Below, in pieces: positions 50,476 through 62,311 of a DNA stretch of 64,000 nt. Made by a program: the position numbers and the translations under genes. Below the pieces are notes generated by a model, which saw nothing but the letters and a program-made list of their open reading frames with translations, ran no database searches and was not told the DNA's origin. Numbering within the stretch: position 1 is the stretch's first letter; every line of letters begins with the position of its first letter. The stretch is from Vibrio tritonius. GTDB lineage: Bacteria; Pseudomonadota; Gammaproteobacteria; Enterobacterales; Vibrionaceae. The stretch is taken from assembly GCF_001547935.1 (NCBI RefSeq), contig NZ_AP014635.1:2728001-2792000 (forward strand), written 5' to 3'.

Positions 50476-52329
50476 TTAGATCGACAATTTCTTGATGCGT
50501 TTACCACCGTACATCAGGTTCACGACACAACGTGTACCGACAATAGCAGTAAACATGGAGGTTAAAATACCGATCGACAAAGTCACGGCAAAACCTTTAA
50601 TAGCACCTGTACCTACTGCGAAAAGAATAATCGCTGTAATCAAGGTAGTAATGTTAGCATCGGCGATAGTACTGAATGCGTTAGCGTAGCCTTGGTGAAT
50701 CGCTTGTTGAGGATTACGTCCCTCAGCTAGCTCTTCACGAATACGCTCGAAAATCAATACGTTGGCATCGACTGCCATACCGACAGTTAATACGATACCC
50801 GCAATCCCAGGCAAGGTCATGGTCGCACCAGGAATTAACGACATCACACCAATAATCAATACTAAGTTCGCCATTAGCGCTAGATCGGCAATCAAACCAA
50901 ACTTACGGTAATAGACGAAGGTAAAGATCATTACGGCAATCAAACCCCAAACACAGGCTTGAACACCCATATCGATGTTTTGTTGCCCCATTGATGGACC
51001 AATCGTACGTTCTTCGACAATGGAAATAGGAGCAATCAGTGCACCAGCACGCAATAGTAACGACAGGTTATGCGCTTCAGCAATCGAGTCGATACCTGTG
51101 ATACGGAAGTTGCTGCCCAATGCTGACTGAATCGTCGCTTGGTTAATAACCTCTTCATGCTTCTCAAGAATCACACGACCTTCTGCATTTTTACGGCCAC
51201 TGTCTTTGTATTCTGCAAAGACCGTTGCCATCAACTTGCCGATATTTTTCTTAGAGAACGCAGCCATTTTGCTACCACCTTCACTATCAAGTGAGATGTT
51301 AACTTGTGGGCGACCATATTCGTCAGTACTTGAACTTGAATCGGTGATGCTCGAACCGTTTAAAATAACGCGCTTCTTAAGAACGACAGGACGATTGTTG
51401 CGGTCAAACTTAACTTCTGTACCCGCTGGTACACGACCAGCAGCCGCAGCTGTTAGGTCAGCACTGTCATCCACTTCACGGAACTCAAGTGTCGCTGTCG
51501 CACCCAAAATTTCTTTCGCACGAGCGGTATCTTGAACACCAGGCAGCTCAACAACAATACGAGTCGCACCTTGACGTTGAACCAAAGGCTCAGCAACACC
51601 GAGTTCGTTTACACGGTTACGTAGAATAGTGATGTTTTGCTCTACTGCGTAGTTACGAATCTCTTGCATACGAGCTTCGGTAAATGTAGCAGTTAACACA
51701 TAGCGACCTTCTTCCGCAGCCGGAGTAAATAGCATGTCCGGATGTTTACTGGTCAGGAGCGTTTGTGCTTCATCAAGCTGCTCACTATTGCGTAGGGTAA
51801 TATCAACTGATTCTTTCTGAGAACGAACAGCACGGTAACGAATTTTCGCTTCACGCAATTCTGTACGGAACGCATCTTCTTGTTGACCGACCAGTTTTTC
51901 CATCGCAGCATCCATGTCCACTTCCATTAAGAAATGCACACCACCACGAAGGTCAAGACCAAGTTTCATCGGCGCTGCGCCGATATCTTGTAGCCAAGTT
52001 GGTGTTGATGGCGCGAGGTTCAGAGCTACGATCTTGTCTTTACCAAGCGCTTCACTGATCACATCACGAGCAGTTAATTGAGTATCGGTGTCTTTAAAAC
52101 GAACTAGCACAGAGCCATTTTCAAGAGCAACAGATTTATGAGAGAGTTGCGCTGTATCGAGCGCTTTGGTGACAGAGTCCAGCGTTGACATATCAACAGA
52201 GGCGCCACGCGCCCCTGTAATCTGAATAGCCGGATCTTCACCGTATATATTTGGAAGTGCATAAATCGCTGCTACCAAGATAGCAAACAGCACCATTAAA
52301 TACTTCCATAAAGGATAACGGTTTAGCAC
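50476..52329 (-). CDS. secD: protein translocase subunit SecD
   Basis: Partner of SecF. The 617 residues start at a GTG (product [14 protein letters not shown]), as in E. coli, with AAGGA upstream. A first membrane helix is followed by a long periplasmic P1 domain ([17 protein letters not shown], to about residue 440) and five further helices, with the TM4-region motif [17 protein letters not shown]. It follows yajC by 21 bases. Confidence 0.97.
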   Translation of the reverse strand: MLNRYPLWKYLMVLFAILVAAIYALPNIYGEDPAIQITGARGASVDMSTLDSVTKALDTAQLSHKSVALENGSVLVRFKDTDTQLTARDVISEALGKDKIVALNLAPSTPTWLQDIGAAPMKLGLDLRGGVHFLMEVDMDAAMEKLVGQQEDAFRTELREAKIRYRAVRSQKESVDITLRNSEQLDEAQTLLTSKHPDMLFTPAAEEGRYVLTATFTEARMQEIRNYAVEQNITILRNRVNELGVAEPLVQRQGATRIVVELPGVQDTARAKEILGATATLEFREVDDSADLTAAAAGRVPAGTEVKFDRNNRPVVLKKRVILNGSSITDSSSSTDEYGRPQVNISLDSEGGSKMAAFSKKNIGKLMATVFAEYKDSGRKNAEGRVILEKHEEVINQATIQSALGSNFRITGIDSIAEAHNLSLLLRAGALIAPISIVEERTIGPSMGQQNIDMGVQACVWGLIAVMIFTFVYYRKFGLIADLALMANLVLIIGVMSLIPGATMTLPGIAGIVLTVGMAVDANVLIFERIREELAEGRNPQQAIHQGYANAFSTIADANITTLITAIILFAVGTGAIKGFAVTLSIGILTSMFTAIVGTRCVVNLMYGGKRIKKLSI

Positions 52330-52350
52330 AGCGAGGATCCTTGAGCTGTC

Positions 52351-52689
52351 TTATAGAGATTTTAGTGTACCTTTAGGTAGCACCGCTGAAACGAAGTCTT
52401 TTTTGATAACCACTTCGTTGTTTGCATTCAGTTCAATCGCAATGTAGTCATTGTCGTCAGAGATTTTGCTGATTTTGCCAACAAAACCGCCGCTAGTTAG
52501 CACTTCATCACCTTTGCTCATAGAAGACATTAGGTTTTTATGCTCTTTGGCGCGTTTTGCCTGTGGGCGATAAATCATGAAGTAGAAGATGACTGCAAAC
52601 ATGCCAAGCATGATGATCATGCTGAATTCACCGCCAGGTTGTTGCGCGGCACCTTCGCCTGCTGCATGCGCTACAGAAATTAGACTCAT
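52351..52689 (-). CDS. yajC: Sec translocon accessory protein YajC
   Basis: A 112-residue protein with one membrane helix (about residues 22-42, FSMIIMLGMFAVIFYFMIYRPQAKR) and a small beta-rich cytoplasmic domain with GDEVLTSGGFVGKI. YajC associates with SecDF. It lies between tgt and secD in the standard order. Confidence 0.96.
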   Translation of the reverse strand: MSLISVAHAAGEGAAQQPGGEFSMIIMLGMFAVIFYFMIYRPQAKRAKEHKNLMSSMSKGDEVLTSGGFVGKISKISDDNDYIAIELNANNEVVIKKDFVSAVLPKGTLKSL

Positions 52690-52791
52690 TGAGAAACGTC
52701 CTCTAAGTTATTGTTTGTTAATTCTGATGTTTAATTGGGCCAAATTGGACCAAATTCAAGCCAGTAGCCCCAATTCGGTCCAACTTAAAAA

Positions 52792-54021
<1,230 letters not shown>

Positions 54022-54037
54022 TTATAAAAACACACTA

Positions 54038-55090
54038 TTATTGCGTTTTTTTGCTGATAAACATCGCGTCGCCGTAGCTAAAGAAACGATATTTTTCGGC
54101 CACAGCGTGATGGTAAGCTGCCATCGTATGATCGTAACCAGCGAAAGCACTTACCAACATAATCAAGGTAGATTCTGGCAAATGGAAGTTGGTGATTAAA
54201 CAATCCACCAATTGATACTCATAGCCAGGGTAAATAAAGATCTCGGTATCACCAAAGAACGGTACTAATTCAGTGCCTTTTTTCAGTGCATCTTGCGCGG
54301 CACTCTCTAGAGAACGAACAGAAGTAGTACCAACCGCAATAATGCGTCCACCACGTTCTCTCGTTGCTTTGATAGCATCAACAACTTCCTGCGGCACTTC
54401 TACGTACTCTGAGTGCATGTGATGATTTTCAACATCATCCACGCGCACAGGCTGAAAAGTACCAGCACCCACATGCAAGGTCACATAAGCAAATTCGACA
54501 CCTTTTGCTTTGATTTGTTCAAGCAATGGTTTATCAAAATGCAACCCCGCAGTAGGAGCAGCCACAGCGCCCGGTTTTTTGTTGTAAACCGTTTGGTAAC
54601 GCTCTTTATCGGCATCTTCATCAGGGCGATCGATATACGGAGGTAACGGCATATGTCCAATGGTATTAAGGATATCGAGTACAGCGGTTGCCGAAGTAAA
54701 ACGAATTTCAAACAGCGCATCGTGGCGAGCCACCATTTCCGCTTGGAACTCATCATTTTCGCCAAGGAACAATTCGGTACCTGGTTTTGGCGGTTTTGAA
54801 CAACGGACATGAGCTAAAATAGAATGCTCATCCAACATACGTTCAACCAACACTTCTAGCTTACCGCCGGAAGCCTTACGGCCAAACATACGCGCAGGAA
54901 TGACGCGAGTATTATTAAATACCAGCAAATCACCTGGTTGAACGAGTTCTAGAACGTTTTTAAATGTTCCATCCGTAAGTTCGCCACTGTTGCCGTTAAG
55001 CTGCAGCAGACGACTCGCGGTTCGTTCTGTCTTGGGATAGCGAGCAATAAGCTCGTCTGGGAGTTCAAAACTAAAATCTGAAACGTGCAT
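54038..55090 (-). CDS. queA: SAM:tRNA ribosyltransferase-isomerase QueA
   Basis: QueA turns preQ1 in tRNA into epoxyqueuosine with the ribosyl part of SAM. The 350 residues start [19 protein letters not shown] and include [19 protein letters not shown], and the C-terminal [17 protein letters not shown]. It is the first gene of queA-tgt-yajC-secD-secF. Confidence 0.96.
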   Translation of the reverse strand: MHVSDFSFELPDELIARYPKTERTASRLLQLNGNSGELTDGTFKNVLELVQPGDLLVFNNTRVIPARMFGRKASGGKLEVLVERMLDEHSILAHVRCSKPPKPGTELFLGENDEFQAEMVARHDALFEIRFTSATAVLDILNTIGHMPLPPYIDRPDEDADKERYQTVYNKKPGAVAAPTAGLHFDKPLLEQIKAKGVEFAYVTLHVGAGTFQPVRVDDVENHHMHSEYVEVPQEVVDAIKATRERGGRIIAVGTTSVRSLESAAQDALKKGTELVPFFGDTEIFIYPGYEYQLVDCLITNFHLPESTLIMLVSAFAGYDHTMAAYHHAVAEKYRFFSYGDAMFISKKTQ

Positions 55091-55435
55091 GACTTCTGAT
55101 TCTTTATTGAGTGAATTTGTGCGATGGATATTTCGCGGCGCGCTAGTATATACCGTTACCTAGAGGACTTCAAAATACGCACCTATTCCCAAACAACCTC
55201 AACATACAGAATTCATTACTTCATCCACAACCACAGGTTAAGCTCATCACCAAAGGAATGCTCATTCTTTTTTACATCCATCCAACGTTTATAGTTAAAG
55301 TCACTGCTCAACTAAAGAAAATGCATCATTTTTAACTTTGGTCACGCCTTATCACCACAAATAACGATTCACATCTCACTCTCTTTCTCTTAAAAAAACT
55401 ATAGTCAGTTCATTAATGGACAATAGGAGATGGCC
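55091..55435. promoter_or_regulatory. queA / CBS-gene divergent region, no gene seen
   Basis: A 345-base gap between divergent genes. It holds no credible open frame, hairpin or clear palindrome; it must contain the promoters of both units. Confidence 0.5.
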
Positions 55436-55888
55436 ATGATTAAAGTGGAAGAGATGATGACTCGCAACCCACATACGTTGCTACGCACCCACACGCTGTC
55501 CGATGCAAAAAGCACAATGAAAGCGCTTGATATACGCCATATTCCAATTGTTGATGCCAATAGACAATTGCTAGGCGTAGTATCACAACGTGATATTTTG
55601 GCAGCTCAAGAGTCAAGCTTGCATCACGTACCAGAGGACTCTTCTTATACGGCTGATACTCCATTATACGAAGTCATGCATCAACATGTGATGAGTGTCG
55701 CGCCTCAGGCTGGATTAAAAGAAAGTGCTTTATATATGCAAAAGCATAAGGTTGGCTGTTTACCCGTTGTGAGCAAAGGGCAGCTTGTCGGCATCATTAC
55801 GGAAACCGATTTTATCGCGATTGCAATTACATTATTGGAGCTGCAAGAAGAGTCAGAACCCGACGAATACGGCGATGAGGCCAATTAG
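55436..55888 (+). CDS. CBS-domain pair protein
   Basis: A 150-residue protein made of two CBS domains and little else (MMTRNPHTLLRTHTLSDAKS, then VMSVAPQAGLKESALYMQKH), with the characteristic IPIVD and LPVVSKGQLVGIITETDF strands. CBS pairs bind adenosine nucleotides or SAM and usually regulate a partner. I use the ATG at 55436 because AGGAG is six bases away; the ATG at 55430 would overlap the Shine-Dalgarno itself. A single-gene unit with no obvious partner nearby. Confidence 0.88.
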   Translation: MIKVEEMMTRNPHTLLRTHTLSDAKSTMKALDIRHIPIVDANRQLLGVVSQRDILAAQESSLHHVPEDSSYTADTPLYEVMHQHVMSVAPQAGLKESALYMQKHKVGCLPVVSKGQLVGIITETDFIAIAITLLELQEESEPDEYGDEAN

Positions 55889-55938
55889 TCCGCAAAGCCC
55901 TATTTTCTCCAATATGCCATTTAGCACTAGGTAACGCC

Positions 55939-55965
55939 TGCATCTTGAAGTTACTTAGGTTTATA
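55939..55965. repeat. degenerate half copy of the Vibrio-type palindromic repeat
   Basis: TGCATCTTGAAGTTACTTAGG and the following TTTATA resemble the right arm of the element at 24330-24420 (CATCTTGAGG...TTGGGTATA) with several changes. The left arm is not recognisable. It can also form a small hairpin, CTAGGTAAC with GTTACTTAG. Either reading is tentative. Confidence 0.35.
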
Positions 55966-55967
55966 AA

Positions 55968-55994
55968 GTAAAAAAAGAGCGGCTTACGCCGCTC
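55968..55994 (-). terminator. terminator after aceA
   Basis: GAGCGGC (55977-55983) pairs perfectly with GCCGCTC (55988-55994) around TTAC. On the minus strand the stem is followed by TTTTTTTAC. Confidence 0.88.
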
Positions 55995-56064
55995 GAAAAT
56001 AAGATACCAAAGTATTGAACATACATGGAATGAGATAATAAAAAGTCAGTGGAGTTTGCTAGGT

Positions 56065-57375
56065 TTAAAACTGATCTTCTTCCGTCGACCCAGTCAGTGC
56101 CGTTACAGATGAGTTTCCACCTTGAATCGTATTCGTCACTTTATCAAAATAGCCAGTTCCCACCTCTTGTTGGTGTGCCACAAAGGTGTAGCCTTTTTCT
56201 GCTGCGGCAAACTCTTTACGCTGCACCATTTCAACATAGTGACGCATACCTTCGCCTTGAGCATAAGCATGGGCCAATTCAAACATGTTGAACCACATGT
56301 TATGGATACCTGCCAAAGTGATAAATTGATATTTATATCCCATGTCAGATAGTGCTTGTTGGAACTCAGCAATGGTTTTAGCGTCGAGATTTTTCTCCCA
56401 GTTAAACGATGGCGAACAGTTATAAGCCAACAGTTGATCTGGGTACTCAGCCAACACCGCCTCTGCAAACTTGCGCGCTTCTTCAAGACACGGTTTTGCT
56501 GTTTCACACCACACTAGGTCAGCGTAGGGCGCATAAGCAAGACCTCGGGAAATAGCTTGGTCAATACCCGCTTTAACGCGGAAGAAACCCTCTGAGGTAC
56601 GTTCACCCGTAAGGAAGTCTTTATCGTAAGGGTCGCAATCCGATGTCAATAAATCCGCAGCGTTAGCGTCAGTTCGCGCAATAACTAACGTGGTCGTTCC
56701 CGCAACATCTGCAGCTAGACGAGCAGCAACTAACTTTTGAACCGCTTCTTGAGTAGGAACAAGAACTTTCCCCCCCATGTGTCCACATTTTTTCACCGAT
56801 GCGAGTTGGTCTTCAAAGTGAACCCCTGCCGCTCCAGCTTCAATCATAGATTTCATTAGCTCATAAGCATTCAAAACGCCACCAAAGCCCGCTTCAGCAT
56901 CCGCAACAATAGGCAGGAAGTAATCGATACCACCTTCATCTTGCGCCGACTTGCCGTTAGTCCATTGAATTTGGTCTGCACGACGAAACGAGTTATTGAT
57001 TCGCTTCACTACAGACGGAACAGAATCAACAGGATAGAGAGATTGGTCAGGATACATAGTCGATGCAGTGTTGTTGTCTGCTGCCACTTGCCAACCAGAC
57101 AAATAGATCGCTTCAATACCTGCTTTTGCCTGTTGAACCGCTTGACCACCAGTCAACGCACCAAGACAGTTAACATACCCTTTTTTAGCACTGCCATTGA
57201 CCAAGGACCATAATTTATCAGCACCACGCTGAGCTATTGTATTGGCAGGAACCAGCGAACCACGTAGGTTCACGACTTCTTCGGCAGTATAAGTACGTTT
57301 TACATTTTTCCAGCGTGGATTGGTTGCCCAATCTTTTTCTAGTGCTTCGATTTGTTGACGACGAGTCAATGTCAT
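56065..57375 (-). CDS. aceA: isocitrate lyase
   Basis: First enzyme of the glyoxylate shunt: isocitrate to succinate plus glyoxylate. The 436 residues have the active-site motif [13 protein letters not shown] with the catalytic cysteine, and other family segments ([27 protein letters not shown]). GAGGG precedes the ATG. It lies 101 bases downstream of aceB and is probably cotranscribed with it. No aceK kinase gene follows. Confidence 0.97.
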   Translation of the reverse strand: MTLTRRQQIEALEKDWATNPRWKNVKRTYTAEEVVNLRGSLVPANTIAQRGADKLWSLVNGSAKKGYVNCLGALTGGQAVQQAKAGIEAIYLSGWQVAADNNTASTMYPDQSLYPVDSVPSVVKRINNSFRRADQIQWTNGKSAQDEGGIDYFLPIVADAEAGFGGVLNAYELMKSMIEAGAAGVHFEDQLASVKKCGHMGGKVLVPTQEAVQKLVAARLAADVAGTTTLVIARTDANAADLLTSDCDPYDKDFLTGERTSEGFFRVKAGIDQAISRGLAYAPYADLVWCETAKPCLEEARKFAEAVLAEYPDQLLAYNCSPSFNWEKNLDAKTIAEFQQALSDMGYKYQFITLAGIHNMWFNMFELAHAYAQGEGMRHYVEMVQRKEFAAAEKGYTFVAHQQEVGTGYFDKVTNTIQGGNSSVTALTGSTEEDQF

Positions 57376-57476
57376 GGTCTTTCCCTCTTTGTAAGGCGCA
57401 TTGGCTTGCGCTTATGTTCCCTCTACTCAAAGTCTTCTTTGATGGGAGGCTTGTTTCACGTTCTTTGGCTATTTGG

Positions 57477-59099
57477 TTACGACAAATAGTCGTATCCCGG
57501 AATGGTTAAAAAGTTGGGCAGTTCGTCACTGGTTGTAATACGTTCCATTAAATCGGCTGCCTCAGCAAAACGTCCTTGCGTGAAACGCTTATCTCCTACT
57601 TCCGTTTTCACGACATCTATCTCTTGTTTTAGGTATTCTCTAAATAGGTCTTTTGATACGACCTTACCGTTATCTAAAGTTTTACCTTGTTGAATCCATT
57701 GCCATATTGATGCTCGAGATATTTCTGCGGTCGCGGCATCTTCCATCAACCCATAGATTGGCACACACCCATTCCCTGAAATCCAAGCTTCGATGTATTG
57801 CAAAGCGACCCGAATATTGTGACGCATCCCTTGCTCGGTTCGCTCACCGTAACAGGGTTCGAGTAACTCGTTCGCAGTAATAGGCGCGTCAGCCATACGC
57901 GATACATCCAGTTGATTTTTACGTCCGGCAAGCACTTCATCAAACACGGCCATGGCGGTATCCGCCAGTCCAGGATGCGCAACCCAAGTGCCATCATGGC
58001 CATTATCGGCCTCAAGACGCTTATCTCTTTGAATTTTCTCAAGTACTGCGGCATTTTCTTGCGGATCTTTGGCAGGAATAAAGGCAGCCATCCCCCCCAT
58101 AGCAAAGGCACCTCGACGATGGCAGGTGTAGATCAATAATCGGGAATACGCATTGAGGAACGACTTATCCATGGTAACCACTTGACGATCTGGTAACACT
58201 CGATCAGGATGCTTTTTCAATGTCTTGATATAGCTAAAGATATAATCCCAGCGTCCACAGTTAAGACCAACAATATGCTCTTTTAGGGAGAATAAAATCT
58301 CATCCATTTGAAAGACGGCAGGTAGAGTTTCGATGAGCACCGTTGCTTTGATAGTGCCGGTATGTAAACCAAAATATTCTTCGGTGAAATGGAAAACATC
58401 ACTCCACCACTTCGCTTCTTGGTATGACTGCAGCTTAGGTAAGTAAAAATAAGGACCAGAACCTTTAGCAAGTAAAGCTTTGTGGTTATTAAAGAAATAC
58501 AAGGCGAAATCAAACAAACACCCAGGGATTACTTTGTCTGCAAATAGCACGTGCTTTTCTGGTAGATGCAAACCACGCACGCGACAAATAAGAACCGCTG
58601 GATTCTCTTTTAATTCGTAGACCTTACCGTTGTCTGGATTGGAATAACTAATGGTGCCTAAGATGGCATCACGAAGGTTTATTTGACCGTCTAAAACTTT
58701 GTCCCAAGCAGGAGACATCGAATCTTCAAAGTCGGCCATAAACACTTTCACATTGGCATTAAGCGCGTTGATCACCATTTTCCGGTCGGTTGGCCCGGTA
58801 ATCTCTACACGACGATCTTGAAGGTCGTTGGGAATACCCATAATTTTCCAACTGCCTTCACGAATATCAACTGTGTCTTGCAAGAAGTCGGGGAGCTGTC
58901 CTTGGTCTATTCGAGCTTGAAAAGCAGTTCGCTGATTTAATAATTCGTCTAGACGAGGGGCAAACTTTTGGCACAAAGCGGTAAGAAAAACCTGCGCAGG
59001 CTCTGAAAAAATCTCCTTGTGGGGATCGCTAAGTGGACCGATAACTTTCAGACTCTCAAGAATTTGCATCGGATTAGTTTCACGCGTTTCTGCCAACAT
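57477..59099 (-). CDS. aceB: malate synthase A
   Basis: Second enzyme of the glyoxylate shunt: glyoxylate plus acetyl-CoA to malate. The 540 residues include the family motifs MADFEDSMSPAWDKVLDGQ, VLIETLPAVFQMDEIL and GLNCGRWDYIFSYIKTL. The ATG at 59099 has AAGGA upstream. It is the first gene of an aceBA unit; the 573-base region upstream carries HexR-like palindromes. Confidence 0.97.
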   Translation of the reverse strand: MLAETRETNPMQILESLKVIGPLSDPHKEIFSEPAQVFLTALCQKFAPRLDELLNQRTAFQARIDQGQLPDFLQDTVDIREGSWKIMGIPNDLQDRRVEITGPTDRKMVINALNANVKVFMADFEDSMSPAWDKVLDGQINLRDAILGTISYSNPDNGKVYELKENPAVLICRVRGLHLPEKHVLFADKVIPGCLFDFALYFFNNHKALLAKGSGPYFYLPKLQSYQEAKWWSDVFHFTEEYFGLHTGTIKATVLIETLPAVFQMDEILFSLKEHIVGLNCGRWDYIFSYIKTLKKHPDRVLPDRQVVTMDKSFLNAYSRLLIYTCHRRGAFAMGGMAAFIPAKDPQENAAVLEKIQRDKRLEADNGHDGTWVAHPGLADTAMAVFDEVLAGRKNQLDVSRMADAPITANELLEPCYGERTEQGMRHNIRVALQYIEAWISGNGCVPIYGLMEDAATAEISRASIWQWIQQGKTLDNGKVVSKDLFREYLKQEIDVVKTEVGDKRFTQGRFAEAADLMERITTSDELPNFLTIPGYDYLS

Positions 59100-59672
59100 A
59101 TTGCATCCTTAACTTAAACCAAAATCACATTTGTAATTTTAGAACTACAAAATTCCATTTAAATTTTGAGAAGGGCTTAACAATTAATAGGGCTTTACGG
59201 CCTAACCATTAACTTTCCAAATACTAACCGCTCTCTTTGACGCCTTTAAAATTAACCTACAACGCAGATTAAATAAAGGTTTGGCAATAGCAAAAACACA
59301 ACTTTGAAGTTTTATTCCGATCAATGACTTGTGTTATTTATCAAGTAAGAAATGTAATAAATTACGTAATTAAATTACAAAAAGAACTCTGTAATTTACA
59401 GACATAAAGATTAAGAACCAACGGGGGGCTGGTGAGAGTAAGATATGATTTTATTGATAAATTAGTTATACCTAAAAATAATAAGCGTAGAGAAATCAAT
59501 TGCACATATGTAAAATTAACAATGTCAACATTGCCGATTTTATGAAAGCTTCATTCGAGAAAAGCTGTAAAATTTTACAATTAAAAAATCACTAACAGAG
59601 CAATATGCTACTAAAAACACTAAATCTTGGTGAAATAAACTAGTTTTAGTAGCAATAAATACTCACTCCTGT
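59100..59672. promoter_or_regulatory. aceBA upstream region with repeated TGTAA palindromes
   Basis: A 573-base very AT-rich region between aceB and oxyR2 with no gene. It holds at least four inverted TGTAA...TTACA motifs: 59353-59366, 59365-59379, the perfect palindrome CTGTAATTTACAG at 59389-59401, and the perfect palindrome TGTAAAATTTTACA at 59566-59579. The second fits the HexR consensus. The last lies within 100 bases of the 3' end of oxyR2. Confidence 0.6.
59365..59379. promoter_or_regulatory. HexR-type operator upstream of aceB
   Basis: CGTAATTAAATTACA matches the HexR consensus TGTAATTAAATTACA at 14 of 15 positions. HexR controls central carbon genes, including the glyoxylate shunt in some gammaproteobacteria. 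The site lies 266 bases before the aceB ATG. A second, one-base-shorter copy (TGTAATAAATTACG) overlaps its left end. Confidence 0.6.
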
Positions 59673-60578
59673 CTAAAGTAGCTCGCTGACTACCTCTGCT
59701 AACTGACTAAATGTGGCTGTTCTGGAAGAACTAGGTCGCCAAACTAGACCTATATTGCGATAAGCCTGCTGACCGGGAGGATCCACCACCAGCAAATTTT
59801 GATTGTCTAACAAGCCATGCTCTATTGCCATTTGCGGAATAAATGTTGTACCAAGACCGTTAGCCACCATTTGCACTAATGTATGCAAGCTGGTTGCCGT
59901 GAATGGATTAATTTTCTCTTTATCAGTTAACTTACAGGCTGATACCGCATGCTCTGTCAAACAGTGTTCATTCTCGAGAAGAAACACCGATTGATCGGGT
60001 AAATCTGCGTATTTGATTGGCACTCGAATCGAATTCGCTTGATTACGGCTGATCACCATTCGAAACGGATCTTGCCCTACTACTTTGCTTTCCATCTCAC
60101 CAATATCAACCGGAAGTGCGAGAACCAACACGTCTAACTCCCCTGAGCGGAGTGCTGTTAATAAATTGGTAGTGGTATCCTCACGCAGCAATAAATGCAG
60201 TTTAGGAAACCGAATATTAATCTCCTGAACCAAATCGCCTAGCAAAAATGGGGCAATAGTCGGAATACAACCCAGTTTGAGCTGCCCTTCCATAACACCG
60301 CCATGGCAAAGTTTACCTAGTTCAACTAAGTCTTGCCCTTTAGCAAGTAGCTCGCGGCCTTGTTTCACCACGGCTTCACCTGATTGGGTAAACACCAAAG
60401 GACTCTTCTTATCTTTTTTTTCATACAGTGCGCAGCCGATAAGTTCTTCGAGGTTTTGGATGCCTTTACTCAAGGTTGACTGACTAACAAAACATCGCTC
60501 AGCAGCTTCACCAAAATGCCTAGTTTCGTGTAAGGTGACGAGGTAATGTAACTGTTTTAAACTGGGCCACTTGTTCAT
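59673..60578 (-). CDS. oxyR2: peroxide-sensing LysR regulator OxyR2
   Basis: A 301-residue OxyR-type regulator: LysR helix-turn-helix (GEAAERCFVSQSTLSKGIQ) and a sensor domain with the redox cysteine pair Cys206 and Cys215 in ENEHCLTEHAVSAC. Glu204 stands two residues before the sensing cysteine. From memory, this Glu204/Cys206 arrangement is that reported for V. vulnificus OxyR2, a hypersensitive peroxide sensor that controls the adjacent prx2. The gene is divergent from a peroxiredoxin, which supports the call; plain OxyR is the alternative. Confidence 0.85.
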   Translation of the reverse strand: MNKWPSLKQLHYLVTLHETRHFGEAAERCFVSQSTLSKGIQNLEELIGCALYEKKDKKSPLVFTQSGEAVVKQGRELLAKGQDLVELGKLCHGGVMEGQLKLGCIPTIAPFLLGDLVQEINIRFPKLHLLLREDTTTNLLTALRSGELDVLVLALPVDIGEMESKVVGQDPFRMVISRNQANSIRVPIKYADLPDQSVFLLENEHCLTEHAVSACKLTDKEKINPFTATSLHTLVQMVANGLGTTFIPQMAIEHGLLDNQNLLVVDPPGQQAYRNIGLVWRPSSSRTATFSQLAEVVSELL

Positions 60579-60777
60579 AATCTATCCGACTCTTTTTTCT
60601 CATAAAGTGTTCTCTTTCTTTACAGAGTCTATCATCGTTTTTTTCGATTAACACAATCTATTTTATTCGCTTTTTTCTATGCTCTGCTTTGTACTATAGT
60701 TTGTTCTGTAGTTACACGGAATGAGTCATTTCAACCCTATATGACTCAGCAAAAAACTAAATTATTAGGAGCAAAAA
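60579..60777. promoter_or_regulatory. oxyR2/prx2 divergent promoter region
   Basis: Contains several CTAT/ATAG half sites (60629, 60658, 60677, 60694-60699), the core of OxyR binding sites, although no full four-part OxyR box is exact. A strong TAGGAG lies 6 bases before the prx2 ATG. Confidence 0.45.
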
Positions 60778-61392
60778 ATGGTACTAGTAGGTCGCAAAGC
60801 CCCTGACTTTACTGCTGGAGCTGTTCTAGGCAACGGTGAAATCGTTGACAACTTTAACCTTTTCGAACACATCAAAGGTAAAAAAGCAGTTGTATTTTTC
60901 TACCCACTAGACTTCACATTCGTATGCCCTTCAGAAATCATTGCATTCGACAAACGTCTTGCTGATTTCCAAGAAAAAGGTTGCGAAGTGATCGGTGTTT
61001 CTATCGATTCAGTATTCTCACACAATGCATGGCGTAATACTGCAGTGGATAAAGGCGGTATTGGCGAAGTGAAATACACTCTAGTTGCAGATACAACTCA
61101 CGAAGTTGTGAACGCATACGACGTTGTTGATCCAAACGGCCCTGGCATTGCTCTTCGTGGTTCATTCCTAATCGACGAAGAAGGTGTTGTACGTCACCAA
61201 GTAATCAACGATGGTCCTCTAGGCCGTAACATCGACGAAATGCTACGCATGGTTGACGCACTAGCGTTCCACCAAGAGCACGGCGAAGTTTGTCCTGCAC
61301 AATGGGAAAAAGGTAAATCAGGTATGAAAGCATCTCCAGACGGCGTTGCATCTTACCTATCTGAACACACTTCAGACCTAGATAAAAAATAA
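60778..61392 (+). CDS. prx2: 2-Cys peroxiredoxin, Prx2-type
   Basis: AhpC-type peroxiredoxin that reduces hydrogen peroxide and organic hydroperoxides. The 204 residues have the peroxidatic Cys50 in DFTFVCPSEI and the resolving Cys172 in HGEVCPAQWEKG. No AhpF or thioredoxin reductase partner is adjacent. It is divergent from the OxyR2-type gene, which should induce it. Codon use is strongly biased, as in highly expressed genes. Confidence 0.93.
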   Translation: MVLVGRKAPDFTAGAVLGNGEIVDNFNLFEHIKGKKAVVFFYPLDFTFVCPSEIIAFDKRLADFQEKGCEVIGVSIDSVFSHNAWRNTAVDKGGIGEVKYTLVADTTHEVVNAYDVVDPNGPGIALRGSFLIDEEGVVRHQVINDGPLGRNIDEMLRMVDALAFHQEHGEVCPAQWEKGKSGMKASPDGVASYLSEHTSDLDKK

Positions 61393-61484
61393 GCATAATT
61401 CGTAGCCCGCGCTCAACTCGGGTTAATGGTTGGAATATAGAGCATTAAAGCCAAACCAATCAGTTATGAAGTAAAGTCTTATCG

Positions 61485-61516
61485 AATCCCGATACTCTTG
61501 AGTATCGGGATTTTTT
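61485..61516 (+). terminator. terminator after prx2
   Basis: ATCCCGATACTC (61486-61497) pairs perfectly with GAGTATCGGGAT (61500-61511) and is followed by TTTTT. Confidence 0.9.
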
Positions 61517-61561
61517 GTTATTGAATAGACCCAAGCTATTTATCCCATTTTAGGAATCCCA

Positions 61562-62311
61562 ATGAAATACCAAATGGAAGTGTGCATTGATAACATCGAA
61601 TCACTATCTAATGCGATGCAAGGTGGCGCAACTCGGATAGAGCTTTGTTCATCACTGGCATTAGGTGGCCTAACCCCAAGTTGGGGACTGATGCGTTGTG
61701 CTAGCGAGTTCAGTGTTGTTCCTGTTTTTGCGATGATTCGTCCAAGACAAGGGGATTTTCTCTATCTTCCGGCTGAAATTGAGCAAATGAAATGGGATAT
61801 TGAAATGGCCGCACAAGCAGGTTTGCAAGGCGTGGTACTCGGCGTATTAACCGCAGACGGTGATGTTGATAAAGAAGCAACCTCAAAACTGACTCATCAT
61901 GCTCAGGCGTTTAATTTGCAAGTGACCTATCACCGAGCCATTGACCAATGCCGCAACTATCAAAAAGCGATTGATACTTTGCTCGATATTGGTGTTAACC
62001 GCATACTTACCTCAGGCACAGCACCTTGCGCCGAACAAGGTTGTGATGTCATCGCTCAAATGGTTGAGCAAGTTAAAGATCAAATGGTGATCATGGCGGG
62101 AGCCGGAATTAATGCCCATAATGTTGCTAACATTGTGGCCCGAACAGGCGTAAAAGAAGTGCATTTATCAGGGAAAACTGTGCGTCCAAGCCTGATGAAA
62201 CTAGCCAAATCCAGTGCTCGGATGGGCAATGCCGATTGCGACGATTTCAGCATTCCCATAACCAATATTGAAGCGCTCAAAGCGGTAGCCAAACAGCTTA
62301 CTTCACGCTAA
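61562..62311 (+). CDS. cutC: CutC family protein
   Basis: A 249-residue TIM-barrel protein of the CutC family, originally linked to copper homeostasis in E. coli, a role that has since been questioned. Family motifs are [38 protein letters not shown] and HRAIDQC. The frame ends in a 4-base convergent overlap with phoU. Confidence 0.92.
   Translation: MKYQMEVCIDNIESLSNAMQGGATRIELCSSLALGGLTPSWGLMRCASEFSVVPVFAMIRPRQGDFLYLPAEIEQMKWDIEMAAQAGLQGVVLGVLTADGDVDKEATSKLTHHAQAFNLQVTYHRAIDQCRNYQKAIDTLLDIGVNRILTSGTAPCAEQGCDVIAQMVEQVKDQMVIMAGAGINAHNVANIVARTGVKEVHLSGKTVRPSLMKLAKSSARMGNADCDDFSIPITNIEALKAVAKQLTSR

Noticed and set aside
57376..57476. Separate promoter or terminator between aceB and aceA
   Set aside because: The 101-base gap has no clear hairpin; cotranscription is the simpler reading.
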